Positions 1 through 7,410 of a stretch of DNA of 9,086 bases are shown here, piece by piece. The notes below the pieces were generated by a model, which saw only the letters and a program-made list of their open reading frames with translations, made no database searches and was not told the DNA's origin. A program made the position numbers and the translations under genes. The DNA is from Planctomycetota bacterium (GTDB lineage Bacteria > Planctomycetota > Planctomycetia > Pirellulales > Thermoguttaceae), in NCBI GenBank assembly GCA_021784975.1, contig JAJYGU010000340.1, positions 1 to 9,086 of the forward strand. Reading direction: 5' to 3'. The stretch's first letter is position 1; the number at the start of each line of letters is the position of its first letter.

Positions 1-366
1 GAATCGCACCACCACCTCGCGGGCTGCTGTCCAATGGAGCGAGCGTTTCCCCAGGGTGGCGCCGGTGGCGATTTGCAGGCCGTCGAGAAAACAGGACTGC
101 GGCGGATGGGCCATGGGGCCTTCGCAGGTCACCTCGATGTCGAAATAGCCCTTGGCGCCGACGGCTCGCAGCCCGGCCATCCCCACGCGGGCCCCGGCAA
201 TCACCGCCGGGCCGAGATGGCCGTGGAACTGGACCACGGCGATCAGCCACGCCGGGTCCGAGGCTTGCGGATGATAATGCGGCTTGGGCAATTGGGAAAT
301 CGGTTCCTGAGCCAAAGCCATGACGGTCCCTCCCAAAAGTCCAACAAGGATTAAAGAACGAAGCAT
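1..366 (-). CDS. Exported FmdE-family protein, N-terminal part (runs off left edge)
   Basis: An open minus-strand frame of 122 codons starts with ATG at 366-364 and continues past the window edge. It begins with a signal peptide: M-L-R, then a hydrophobic run at about residues 4-18, and an ALA-Q cleavage site after about residue 19. The mature part carries FHGHLGP (HGH at residues 48-50), YFDIEV (74-79) and PPQSCFLDGLQ followed by TGATLGKR (about 88-108). These match the N-terminal domain of the FmdE family (formylmethanofuran dehydrogenase subunit E-like), in which the His-x-His and the Cys (here C92) are the likely metal ligands. Other formylmethanofuran dehydrogenase subunits are cytoplasmic, so an exported stand-alone copy probably has a different role; its substrate is unknown. 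AGGAG at 378-374 is a good Shine-Dalgarno that overlaps the stop codon of the upstream DUF1559 gene, which implies co-transcription and coupled translation. The family call is fairly firm; the function is not. Confidence 0.85.
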   Translation of the reverse strand, partial: MLRSLILVGLLGGTVMALAQEPISQLPKPHYHPQASDPAWLIAVVQFHGHLGPAVIAGARVGMAGLRAVGAKGYFDIEVTCEGPMAHPPQSCFLDGLQIATGATLGKRSLHWTAAREVVVRF

Positions 367-373
367 GATTTCT

Positions 374-378
374 CTCCT
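374..378 (-). promoter_or_regulatory. Shine-Dalgarno overlapping the upstream stop codon
   Basis: On the minus strand, AGGAG starts inside the TAG stop (379-377) of the DUF1559 gene and lies 7 nt before the ATG of the FmdE-family gene at 366. A ribosome terminating on the first gene would sit on the binding site of the second, the usual arrangement for termination-reinitiation coupling. Confidence 0.7.
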
Positions 379-1480
379 ACCACAGCACATCGCTCACGTC
401 AATCGCAGCCCCGTCCCTGCGATTCATCAGACTGCTGTAAATGGCGGGGCTGATGCCATAGCCAATCAGGTGAACCGAACCGTCGCAAAACGCGAAATTA
501 CAGCCGTTCGCGTGCGGACTGCCGAAGCCACAGCCCCACGAGAATCCCGGGTAGTCCCATCTGGGAGCGTCACTCAGCCACGGTGGCGGGGACGTCCAGC
601 GAACAATATCCGAGCAGTAGCCCACATACTGGCACAAATCGTCTCCAGGATCAACGCCCGTCTCATAACCGGCGGGCATGATTGACTTCTCGCCGCACAA
701 GCAGGTATTGCTGGTTCCGTCGCTAATGTCGGCAACGCTTACCGTGACGAGAGGAGAAAAAATTCCAACCGCGTTTGGGTTCTGCTGAATCGACGCCCAC
801 ACGGTCTTGAAGGCGGGCGTCTGCATCAGGGCATCGACATCATTGACGGTCGGAAAAGTGGTGGTCCAATCCCAAGACGTCAAGTAATCCGCCAGGCCGC
901 CCATGTTGCCGCCGCCAGCATTTTGGCCGCCGTTGCCCGCATAATCAGTCCTCCCTATAGCTGCGCCCTCCGACACATTGGCGATGTTGTTCGACGGCCA
1001 ATAGGAGAGAATGGTGACCGAGTCACCCCCACTGGCCGAAGTCAGCGGGTAGGTTTGCACTGGGCGACGACTCGGGCAGATCGTGGCGGACAGCGGCGTT
1101 GCAAGCATTGTGGTAACGGCTGATGTCTTGGCGGCGCCGCTCAGGCCTGCCGTAGAACCGTATAACGGTTGCTGCTCCATGTAGGGCAGGACGTTGAAGA
1201 TCCAGCCGCCCGGCTGTTGGAAGTCGCTGCCGCGGTCGGGATCGCCGATGAAGATGTCGGCCCATCCGCCGGCCGGGAAATGATGCACCGCCGACTCGCA
1301 ATTCATGCAGGCTAAGGCAAGCTGTTTGAGGTTGTTGGTGCACTGAGCCCGCCGGGCGGCCTCCCTGGCCGCCTGCACGGCCGGCAGCAGGAGTGAAACC
1401 AAGACGCCGATGATGGCAATCACCACCAACAGCTCCACCAACGTAAAACCGCGAACTGATCGGAATGACGCACTCCTCAT
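377..1480 (-). CDS. DUF1559 family protein with type IV pilin-like N-terminus
   Basis: A 367-residue protein. Residues 11-20 form the prepilin cleavage/methylation motif: G11 | F12-T-L-V-E16, with Glu at mature position 5, followed by a hydrophobic helix to about residue 33. A prepilin peptidase would cut after G11. The rest matches DUF1559 (SBP_bac_10): QCTNNLKQLALA at about 46-57, the conserved ISDGTSNT...GEK at 252-264, and the C-terminal H-X9-DG signature, with H323 and D333-G334. Length is typical of the family (about 300-370). Planctomycetes carry many such paralogues; they are presumed to be pseudopilin-like surface or periplasmic proteins, but no member has a well-established function that I can cite. 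The start is supported by AGGAG at 1492-1488, 7 nt upstream. The exported FmdE-family gene follows after 10 bp, so the two products are probably made together outside the cytoplasm. Confidence 0.93.
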   Translation of the reverse strand: MRSASFRSVRGFTLVELLVVIAIIGVLVSLLLPAVQAAREAARRAQCTNNLKQLALACMNCESAVHHFPAGGWADIFIGDPDRGSDFQQPGGWIFNVLPYMEQQPLYGSTAGLSGAAKTSAVTTMLATPLSATICPSRRPVQTYPLTSASGGDSVTILSYWPSNNIANVSEGAAIGRTDYAGNGGQNAGGGNMGGLADYLTSWDWTTTFPTVNDVDALMQTPAFKTVWASIQQNPNAVGIFSPLVTVSVADISDGTSNTCLCGEKSIMPAGYETGVDPGDDLCQYVGYCSDIVRWTSPPPWLSDAPRWDYPGFSWGCGFGSPHANGCNFAFCDGSVHLIGYGISPAIYSSLMNRRDGAAIDVSDVLW

Positions 1481-1834
1481 GGAATCGCTCCTAAAGTAGA
1501 TGTGACGGACAACTGGCTTGCGGTGTAACCGTTCCTAGACCGCAAACGAGGCCGTCATCGCGACGGGCACCACGCGAAGCATGGCCGGCGAAGGATCTAC
1601 GTTGCCGCTTTAGCAGGCCAGGTTCTTCGGCAACCAATGCGTTTGCGTCGGTGTGCGTCAGAATGACAGTTGCCCCGTGAAGGGCCACCGGTGTGGTATT
1701 ACGAGCTAACAAATCGTAATATTACCGCGTACGGCAATTCCCCGTCAAGAGGCGTCCCGTCTCATGTCGTCCGCCGCTGCACCACTGCTGGCTCTAGGAA
1801 TGATGCCAACCATGGCGGCGTGCCAAGATCAATA
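1481..1834. other. Intergenic spacer between the large membrane protein and the DUF1559 gene
   Basis: This stretch holds no convincing gene: the longest frame (1712-1491, minus, 73 codons) encodes nothing recognisable and has no Shine-Dalgarno. The DUF1559 ribosome site (1492-1488) lies at its left end. The AT-rich patch at about 1697-1725 contains the TATTAC repeat cluster listed separately and is the likeliest place for a promoter or operator of the DUF1559-FmdE pair. I see no good -35/-10 pair and no clear terminator for the large gene upstream. Confidence 0.5.
1697..1725. repeat. Inverted repeat plus palindrome built from TATTAC half-sites
   Basis: TATTACGA (1697-1704) and TCGTAATA (1714-1721) form a perfect 8-bp inverted repeat with a 9-nt spacer. 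The right arm merges into a perfect 10-bp palindrome, GTAATATTAC (1716-1725). Together they give three TATTAC half-sites, two on the plus strand and one on the minus strand. It is an AT-rich island in GC-rich DNA, about 215-245 nt upstream of the DUF1559 start. It could be an operator or an incidental hairpin; the pattern is certain, the role is not. Confidence 0.4.
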
Positions 1835-4800
1835 TTATTGCGGTTGGCCAGTCGCAGCATGGTCGCCGCCAACGCCGCGGAGATACTCGCGGAGTTGTTC
1901 GGCCCAGGCATGAGGCGGGGCATAACGGCCGGCACTGCGAAGATTCTGTTGTTGATCGGCTGCGGTGCCGCCGCGGCCGATTTGCGTGCCGTGTGGCCGA
2001 AGTCCAAGACTCCGCAGGGCGTCGTCCAAGCGCCGGCGGGCCGCCGCGCCCTCGGCGCCTTGCTGGGCCGCCGCCCGCTGCATTTCCTGCCACCGTTTGA
2101 GGAAACGCGCCGCGTCGTCCTTGGTCCAGCCGAGCCGCTTGAGCACATGCGGCTTTTCCTTGGCCAACTGATCGCGCAAGTATTCCAAGGCCAACTCGGT
2201 CTGTTTGCGGGTGTAATCGAGGTTGGTTTGATCGGCTGCGGGGTTAGACTCGGGACTTACCTGGCCGCCCGCTTGCTCGCCAGACGGTCGGCCGCCGCCG
2301 GGTTCGCCGCCTTGCTGACCCGGCTTTCCAGAAGCATTTTGGCCGGTCTTGACGGCTTCGCCGGATTTCCCGGAGGCGGAGGCGCCGTTCTCACCACTGG
2401 ATTGGTCAGAGGCGCTTTGGTTGCCGGATAGCTCTTTCTTTTGGCCGGCCGTCGGCGATTCAGGTTGCTTGGATGGTGCATGCGAGGAAGCGACTTTTTC
2501 CGACCCGGCGTCCGCCTTGCTTTCGGCCGGTGCGTTTTTTTGCTGCCCCGCCGCTACCTGGTCTTGTTTTGCCCCGCTTGGCCTTCCGGTTGCGCCGCCG
2601 TCCGCCGGTTTTTCAGCCGGTTTCGCCTGGTTCTCCGGCGCACGCGGCCCGAGTTGGCTGTTGCCGCTTGCCGATGGCTGGGCGGCTGGACTGCCTGGGC
2701 CGGCAGTCCTTTCGCCGCCTGACTTTTTGACGTTCGATGCTTCGCCGGCCGGCGTTTGGTTTGCCGGCTGCGATTTGGGGCTTTCAGTGTCAGAGGCTTT
2801 GTTTCCGCGCGGCTCAGGCTTGCCGCTGTTGCCGGGCGCCGCCTGGGCCTTCTGGGCGGCAGACTTCTCACCGCCGTTTGCCTCGGCCGCGGGAGGTTTG
2901 TTGGCCGCCTGCTCGGCGCCGGTCGGCTGGTCATTTCCCATATTCGCTGGCGACTTTTCGTGGTCGCCGGCCGCCTCCGGCTTTGCTTGGCTGCGATTGC
3001 CCTCGTTGGGCTTACCTTCGTTGGGCTTGCCTTGGCTGGGCTTTGCTGAGCCGGCGGTTCCTTCCTTCGGCTTTGCTCCGCTCAGTCTCTCGTCGCTTGG
3101 CTCGGCGGCCTTGGAGGCGGCAGCCGCCGTCTGTTGACCGGTCGATTTCTCGCCGCCGGCCGGCGGTTGGGCGGTTGGCTGGCCGCTCGAGGGCTGCGTG
3201 TTGGACTTCTGCCCGCCCGAGGGGTGACCGTCAGACGGTCTGCTGCCCGACCCCTCCATACCGGACTGGCTCTTGGCCGCTGGCTGGGCCGACGGTTCCT
3301 TGCGCGAAGCTTCGTTGCCGGCCTGTGGGCGATTGTCCGCCTGCTGTGGGTTGTCCTGCTGAGTGCCGCCCGACTCGCCCTTGGCTGACTGGGGTTGCCG
3401 TTTTTGTTCCTGACGATCGTTGAGGATTTCCTGCACGGCGCTGGCGGAATCCTCGGGATCAACCCGCTCATTGGGCTGCTTGGAGGCTTGCGATTGTTGC
3501 GATCCGCCCCCGGACGGTTGGCCGCTTTGTCCGTGGCCGTCTTGCTCTTGGCCGGCTCCCTCTTGGCCACCTTGAGGATTTCCCGGCTGAGTCTGATCGC
3601 CCTGTTTACCAGCCTGTTGGCTGGGATTGCCTTCCGACTTGCCAACCGACCCTTTTTCGCCAGGCTGCGGCCGTTGGTTGCCCTGGCCCGACTTGTCCGA
3701 GGCGGGTTGTTGGTCCGGCGATTGCGATGAATCGGCAGACTTCGCCTCCTTGTCGCCTTGGCGGTTCTTGTTGCCTCGATTGTTCTTGTTTTCCTGCTTG
3801 TCCTTCGGCGGCTGATTCTCGCCCGACGGCTGGGAGGCGTTTGGCGAGTCGGCCTGGTTGGTGGAAGGTGAGGATTGAGTGTCGGCGGCCCCTTGCGGCT
3901 GCGGCTGAGCCGGTGACTGGCCGCCCTTTTCGCCGGGGTGCTGGCCGCTTTGCCGGTTCTTACCTTGCGGCCCCTGCTTCGATTGCCCTCCGGCTCCACG
4001 GCTGGCGTTGTTTGCAGTGGGTCCACCCGGTTCTGGTCCGACCACCACCATCACCTGGTGCGTGGTGGCGGCCCGCCCCGGCTCGGGTTCCTTGTTGTCC
4101 TCGGCTTCCGCCCAATATTGCACGCGGTCGCCGGCCTTCAGGCCCATTCTCGCGGGCTCGAAGTTGCCCTCGCCCTGGAAGGGACCGGCCAGGGCCGGTT
4201 GCGGGGCTTTCCTTTCCAGTAACGATTGGGCCAGCAGCCGTTGCGGCGATTTTCCGACCTGCTGGATCCAGAGGGTGACGCCTCGCAGTCCGAAGTCATC
4301 CTCGGCGCAAACGCGAACCGGCATACGCCCGTTGACGGCCACGCGGACCTCGGCCTGCGCCGGCTCCACGATACGCACGTCAGGCGGCCCATCGCGGATG
4401 ACTTGGATGGTGTGGCGGCTCGGGCTGCGATTCTCTTGCCCCTGAGGGTCGCTGAAGCGAAGCTGGTAGGACTTATGCTCGGGCTGGGAGGGATCGTCGG
4501 GATTAAGTCGCAGGACCAGGTGTCCCGTGGCGCTGCGGCCGGCGACGGTCATCTCAATGCCGACGCGTCCCGTGCAATCGAGGTCGATTTGCGCGCTGTT
4601 GGGCTTGATGTCGGTGTTGGCGGTGGCGTACAGAGTGACGCTTGTTCCTTCGATAGCCCGAAGATCGCCTTGCTGGGCGACGCTCTGATCCGCCATACCG
4701 GTGTAGGCCGGATAATGGTAGTCCACCCGGTCGATCGCGATGGCCGGAGCGGTTTGCACCCGGATCTGGAAAGGCCGGGTCCGGGCGTCGCCGGCCACCA

Positions 4801-5677
4801 GGCAGTATTCGCAGTCTTGTTGCAGCCCGAGCTTGTCGGGCGGGAAGCGGCATTGGTGCCGGTACTCGCCGTTGAATCGGGTCAAGGGAACGACCTGATC
4901 GACCGACTCACGATCGGCGGTGCTGTAGATCAGCGATACCGGCTCACCGTCCTTGAGGCCGGTCACCTCGGCGGAGACCACCAGCCACTGGCCGTTGAAG
5001 GCCGCCGTGTCGCCCGGCTGCACGTCGCGGATGGAGACTCGCGTCGGTACCTCGATCGCCGACCACGGCCAGAGCACACGGGCCGCCGATCGCAACGGGT
5101 TCTTCGCGGAGAGCACAAGGTACAGGCTGAAGACCGCGACTGCCGCCGCCAGCACGCAGAACAGGCGGACGATGCGAGTCCTATCCACCGCGGTATCGAC
5201 CGACACTCGCGACAGATCGGAGGCGGCGCGGTGCTCGATCTCCCGATACACCACCGGGGCCACCTGCCGGCGTTCCGCCCGCAAGAGCAAGAAGTTGATT
5301 AAGCTGTTCTTCAGCGAGGGTTCGCTCTTTTCGATGGTGGCGGCGGCGAAGATCGGATTGACGCGATGCACCAACGGCGGCAGCAGCCGACGCCAAGAAT
5401 AGAATCCGGCCCCCAGCCATAGCCCGGCCCACAGCCCGAGGCGTTCCCACCGCCCCAGCCCGCCCGTCACCAGCCACTGGTCAATCACCGCGGCGAGCAT
5501 CAGGTACAGCAACACGCCGATGGCCAGCGTGATTGCCCCGTCGGTCACATCGACCCACTTCACGTGCCGTCGGGTCTGCCCTAACCGGTTCTCGATCAGG
5601 ATCTCATACCGGTCCGGGGCCGACGCCGCCTCAGTCTGCGGCGGCGACGACAAACGGGGTGCTGTTTCGCTTGACAT
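1835..5677 (-). CDS. Large membrane-anchored protein with long disordered linker (DUF4175-like N-terminus)
   Basis: A 1280-residue protein. Residues 1-40 are cytoplasmic and polar. Likely membrane helices lie at about 47-66, 79-95 and 169-190, with RVNPIFAAATIEKSEPSLKN between the second and third. Residues about 205-547 look like beta-rich extracytoplasmic domains, including AEDDFGLRGVTLWI (458-471) and YWAEAEDN (521-528). Residues about 548-1151 are low-complexity Gln/Gly/Ser/Pro/Asn/Lys/Glu sequence. Residues 1152-1280 form a conserved-looking, partly helical C-terminal domain (ALEYLRDQL, LGWTKDDAARFLKRWQEM, LRSLGLRPHGTQ). The layout resembles large planctomycete membrane proteins annotated as hypothetical or DUF4175-like, often near MoxR/BatA-type genes in my recollection; none of those genes lies in this window. 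Function is unknown; an envelope-spanning scaffold is a guess. Start: GAGGG (5686-5682) lies 4 nt before the ATG. Long frames on the opposite strand are by-products of its codon use. Confidence 0.85.
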   Translation of the reverse strand: MSSETAPRLSSPPQTEAASAPDRYEILIENRLGQTRRHVKWVDVTDGAITLAIGVLLYLMLAAVIDQWLVTGGLGRWERLGLWAGLWLGAGFYSWRRLLPPLVHRVNPIFAAATIEKSEPSLKNSLINFLLLRAERRQVAPVVYREIEHRAASDLSRVSVDTAVDRTRIVRLFCVLAAAVAVFSLYLVLSAKNPLRSAARVLWPWSAIEVPTRVSIRDVQPGDTAAFNGQWLVVSAEVTGLKDGEPVSLIYSTADRESVDQVVPLTRFNGEYRHQCRFPPDKLGLQQDCEYCLVAGDARTRPFQIRVQTAPAIAIDRVDYHYPAYTGMADQSVAQQGDLRAIEGTSVTLYATANTDIKPNSAQIDLDCTGRVGIEMTVAGRSATGHLVLRLNPDDPSQPEHKSYQLRFSDPQGQENRSPSRHTIQVIRDGPPDVRIVEPAQAEVRVAVNGRMPVRVCAEDDFGLRGVTLWIQQVGKSPQRLLAQSLLERKAPQPALAGPFQGEGNFEPARMGLKAGDRVQYWAEAEDNKEPEPGRAATTHQVMVVVGPEPGGPTANNASRGAGGQSKQGPQGKNRQSGQHPGEKGGQSPAQPQPQGAADTQSSPSTNQADSPNASQPSGENQPPKDKQENKNNRGNKNRQGDKEAKSADSSQSPDQQPASDKSGQGNQRPQPGEKGSVGKSEGNPSQQAGKQGDQTQPGNPQGGQEGAGQEQDGHGQSGQPSGGGSQQSQASKQPNERVDPEDSASAVQEILNDRQEQKRQPQSAKGESGGTQQDNPQQADNRPQAGNEASRKEPSAQPAAKSQSGMEGSGSRPSDGHPSGGQKSNTQPSSGQPTAQPPAGGEKSTGQQTAAAASKAAEPSDERLSGAKPKEGTAGSAKPSQGKPNEGKPNEGNRSQAKPEAAGDHEKSPANMGNDQPTGAEQAANKPPAAEANGGEKSAAQKAQAAPGNSGKPEPRGNKASDTESPKSQPANQTPAGEASNVKKSGGERTAGPGSPAAQPSASGNSQLGPRAPENQAKPAEKPADGGATGRPSGAKQDQVAAGQQKNAPAESKADAGSEKVASSHAPSKQPESPTAGQKKELSGNQSASDQSSGENGASASGKSGEAVKTGQNASGKPGQQGGEPGGGRPSGEQAGGQVSPESNPAADQTNLDYTRKQTELALEYLRDQLAKEKPHVLKRLGWTKDDAARFLKRWQEMQRAAAQQGAEGAAARRRLDDALRSLGLRPHGTQIGRGGTAADQQQNLRSAGRYAPPHAWAEQLREYLRGVGGDHAATGQPQ
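2999..3028 (-). repeat. Tandem 15-bp repeat encoding KPNEG twice
   Basis: Inside the disordered linker of the large protein, residues 884-893 read KPNEGKPNEG. The underlying DNA is two near-identical 15-bp units, and a third degenerate unit lies alongside at about 3031-3045. This suggests local slippage expansion of the linker. It is small and has no separate function that I can see. Confidence 0.6.
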
Positions 5678-5703
5678 CGGGCCCTCGATTCCCTGCCTCC
5701 TGC

Positions 5704-5709
5704 ATTATA
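5704..5709 (-). promoter_or_regulatory. Candidate -10 element (TATAAT) for the large membrane protein gene
   Basis: A perfect TATAAT on the minus strand lies 26 nt before the ATG at 5677, which would give a leader of about 20 nt. The matching -35 is poor: nothing near TTGACA lies at 16-18 bp, and the closest TTGCCC is only 13 bp away. In DNA this GC-rich a perfect -10 is uncommon, but the assignment stays tentative. Confidence 0.35.
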
Positions 5710-5853
5710 GACGCAATTGCTCGGGCAAGATTGCCGCTGTCAAAAGTCTAGGATGCGACGATCAGCCCCCCCCTCTTTCTGGGAGACGGGCGTGGCGATC
5801 GGAGTGAACTCCCGGACAATCGCCTAGCCCGAATTATTCACGGCCGCCTTTTG

Positions 5854-5918
5854 ACCCGATCCGTAAGCGAGGACGACCACAAGACATAGCCAGACTTAAC
5901 CTCGCTTACGCTTCGGGT
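5854..5918. repeat. REP-like interrupted inverted repeat
   Basis: CGTAAGCGAGG (5862-5872) pairs perfectly with CCTCGCTTACG (5900-5910). After a 2x2 mismatch the stem continues with ACCCGA (5854-5859) pairing TCGGGT (5913-5918). This gives 17 paired bases per arm around a 27-nt loop (5873-5899). It lies 52-116 bp downstream of the pepT stop. There is no T-tract on either strand, so it does not look like a standard intrinsic terminator, though it could stabilise or punctuate the pepT transcript. I recall similar CTCGCTTACGCTTCGGGTT strings recurring between genes in Pirellulales genomes; I could not check this here. Confidence 0.6.
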
Positions 5919-5969
5919 TACGATCGCGCACTCGGCGCGGCGCACATGCCGCGGCGTGACTAATTTGCG

Positions 5970-7211
5970 CTAGCTCGGCTCGGTCGCCCAGACTTCGGCC
6001 AGGGCAACGAGCCACTCGACCGAGGCGACCATTTCGTTTAGACATGCCCATTCCAGCGGCGAATGAGGGTTGTGTCCGCCGCAGGAGAGGTTCGGGGTGG
6101 GCAAACCAAGTTCAGTCAGCCGCGAGCCGTCGGTGCCGCCGCGGACGATGGTTTCTTGGGCCGAGTGTCCGAGCCGCTGCAAGGCCTTTTGGGCGTGGGC
6201 GACGGCACGTGGCTCGCGAGCCAGGCCTTCGGCCATGTTGCGGTATTGTCGTTCGATCGCCACCTCGACCTTGGCTGCGGGAAAAGCTTGCATCACCGCC
6301 TCAGCAGCCTGCTGCAGTCGCTCGGCCAAGACATCGAGGTTGGCAGCGTTGAAGTCGCGAAGCAAGATTTTCAATTGCATACGGGCAACTCCGCCGGACA
6401 GATCGTAAGGGTGCAGGAATCCCTCGCGGCCCTCGGTGGTTTCGGGCGAGAGGGTGTCGCGCGGCAGCCGGGCAATGAAATCCGCCGCCGCTCGGACCGC
6501 GTTGGTCATCCGCCCTTTGGCGATCGAAGGGTGGATGTTGACGCCCGAAATGGTCACAATCGCCTGATCGGCCGAAAAGGTCTCGACGTCGATTTCGCCG
6601 CTGCCGTGGCCGTCGAGGGTATAGCAGACCACGGCCGCGATTTCCCGCGGGTCGAGATGATCGACGCCCCGGCCGATCTCTTCGTCGCAGGTGAAGCAGA
6701 GCCGCAACGGGCCGTGCGGAAGCTCGGGATGCTCGATCAGCCAGGCCGCCGTCTCCATAATGATGGCCACGCCCGCCTTGTCGTCGGCGCCCAGTAGCGT
6801 GGTGCCATCGGTGGTGATCAGCGTGCGGCCAACCATCGGCTTCAGTTCCGGATTGTCGGCCACACGGATCACCTGGCTGGCGTCTCCCGGCAGGGTCAGG
6901 TCTCCACCGGAATAATGTTCAACGACCTGCGGTTTGACGCCGGCGCCGGTGGTCTCGGGCGAGGTGTCGAGATGGGCACACCAGGCGATGGTGGGAGCGG
7001 GACGCGCGACAGTCGCCGGGATGGTGGCCAGAACGATGCCATGCTCGTTCCGCCAGGCATCGTCAATACCCATGTCATGAAGCTCAGCAACCAGCACTCG
7101 CCCCAGCTCCAGTTGGCCCTTTGAGCTGGGATAGTCCGGCGAATCCGGCCGGGCCGTGGTATCGATCTGCACGTAACGCAGAAATCGCTGCAAGAGACGT
7201 TGCGAATTCAT
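5970..7211 (-). CDS. pepT: Peptidase T (tripeptide aminopeptidase, M20 family)
   Basis: A 413-residue cytoplasmic zinc metallopeptidase that removes the N-terminal residue from tripeptides during peptide breakdown. The di-zinc site is complete. Numbered from the chosen start, the ligands and active-site residues are H80 and D82 (CAHLDTSPE), D143 (LLGADDKAG), E177-E178 (CDEEIGRG), D200 (YTLDGHGSGEID) and H383 (GGHNPHSPLEW). They lie within a few positions of their E. coli PepT equivalents (H78, D80, D140, E173, E174, D196, H379). FLRYVQIDTTA near the N-terminus is also typical. The frame could start 12 codons earlier (7247), but the ATG at 7211 has GGAGG at 7221-7217 with a 5-nt gap and gives the family's usual length (about 408-413). 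The next gene in the same direction is 292 bp away, so pepT is probably transcribed alone. Confidence 0.96.
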   Translation of the reverse strand: MNSQRLLQRFLRYVQIDTTARPDSPDYPSSKGQLELGRVLVAELHDMGIDDAWRNEHGIVLATIPATVARPAPTIAWCAHLDTSPETTGAGVKPQVVEHYSGGDLTLPGDASQVIRVADNPELKPMVGRTLITTDGTTLLGADDKAGVAIIMETAAWLIEHPELPHGPLRLCFTCDEEIGRGVDHLDPREIAAVVCYTLDGHGSGEIDVETFSADQAIVTISGVNIHPSIAKGRMTNAVRAAADFIARLPRDTLSPETTEGREGFLHPYDLSGGVARMQLKILLRDFNAANLDVLAERLQQAAEAVMQAFPAAKVEVAIERQYRNMAEGLAREPRAVAHAQKALQRLGHSAQETIVRGGTDGSRLTELGLPTPNLSCGGHNPHSPLEWACLNEMVASVEWLVALAEVWATEPS

Positions 7212-7216
7212 CGCGT

Positions 7217-7221
7217 CCTCC
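7217..7221 (-). promoter_or_regulatory. Shine-Dalgarno that sets the pepT start
   Basis: GGAGG on the minus strand lies 5 nt before the ATG at 7211. It falls inside the longer alternative reading from 7247, which argues for the shorter protein. Confidence 0.7.
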
Positions 7222-7333
7222 GGCTTCGGTAACTGTTCACGGGACAACGGTCATTCTGATCGAGGCCAGTCTACGTCGTTTGGCCCGGTCTGAGAAGTGA
7301 CGGGCGATGTTCCGGAAGACAGAGCGGACGTGG

Positions 7334-7363
7334 CTGGCAAGTGTTACCCCTATCTCATATAAT
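7334..7363 (+). promoter_or_regulatory. Candidate sigma-70-type promoter for the plus-strand cassette
   Basis: A perfect TATAAT at 7358-7363 is preceded, 18 bp upstream, by CTGGCA (7334-7339, four of six matches to TTGACA). Transcription would start near 7370, leaving a leader of about 40 nt to the ATG at 7411. It lies in the gap between divergent pepT and the small gene, where a promoter is expected. Confidence 0.45.
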
Positions 7364-7397
7364 TTGTCCAGCAAGAGCGTCCGAAATACCCTATGAG

Positions 7398-7404
7398 AAG
7401 GAGG
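7398..7404 (+). promoter_or_regulatory. Strong Shine-Dalgarno that sets the start of the small gene
   Basis: AAGGAGG, close to a perfect anti-16S match, lies 6 nt before the ATG at 7411. An in-frame ATG at 7393 would place this site inside codons 2-4 of the protein, so 7411 is the better start. Confidence 0.75.
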
Positions 7405-7410
7405 TCGGGT

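Larger units (their letters stand above)
5678..5969. other. Intergenic spacer between pepT and the large membrane protein gene
   Basis: No gene is visible here. Reading in the direction of transcription (minus strand), the spacer contains an interrupted inverted repeat at 5918-5854, a smaller nested fold (ggcgat 5794-5799 with atcgcc 5819-5824, around ggagt/actcc at 5801-5812), a run of eight C on the plus strand at 5766-5773, and a TATAAT at 5709-5704 close to the large gene. The pepT transcript therefore probably ends here and the large gene probably has its own start. Confidence 0.5.

Noticed and set aside
34..354. Plus-strand frame of 106 codons at the left edge
   Set aside because: Antisense to the FmdE-family gene, whose minus-strand frame shows a signal peptide and clear family motifs.
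2349..3137. Long plus-strand frame (262 codons) opposite the large membrane protein
   Set aside because: It is antisense to the low-complexity linker, where GC-rich codon use keeps other frames open; its product is repetitive and matches nothing. The same holds for other plus-strand frames across 1670-4445.
3082..4026. Minus-strand frame of 314 codons in another phase
   Set aside because: An Arg/Pro/Thr-rich shadow of the linker of the large protein, with no domain and no ribosome site.
4226..5302. Plus-strand frame of 358 codons
   Set aside because: It lies fully inside the structured part of the minus-strand 1280-residue gene, has no recognisable domain, and is a mirror of the real reading frame.
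5854..5918. Intrinsic terminator for pepT
   Set aside because: The stem is interrupted, the loop is 27 nt and no T-tract follows on the minus strand, so I list it as a REP-like repeat instead.
6063..6797. Plus-strand frame of 244 codons
   Set aside because: Antisense to pepT, which has a complete active site.
7212..7247. Twelve-residue N-terminal extension of PepT
   Set aside because: The Shine-Dalgarno at 7221-7217 favours the ATG at 7211, and that start matches the family's usual length.
7331..7350. Possible sigma-54 promoter around TGGCAAG
   Set aside because: There is no TTGC element at the right distance; the sigma-70-type reading with TATAAT at 7358 fits better.
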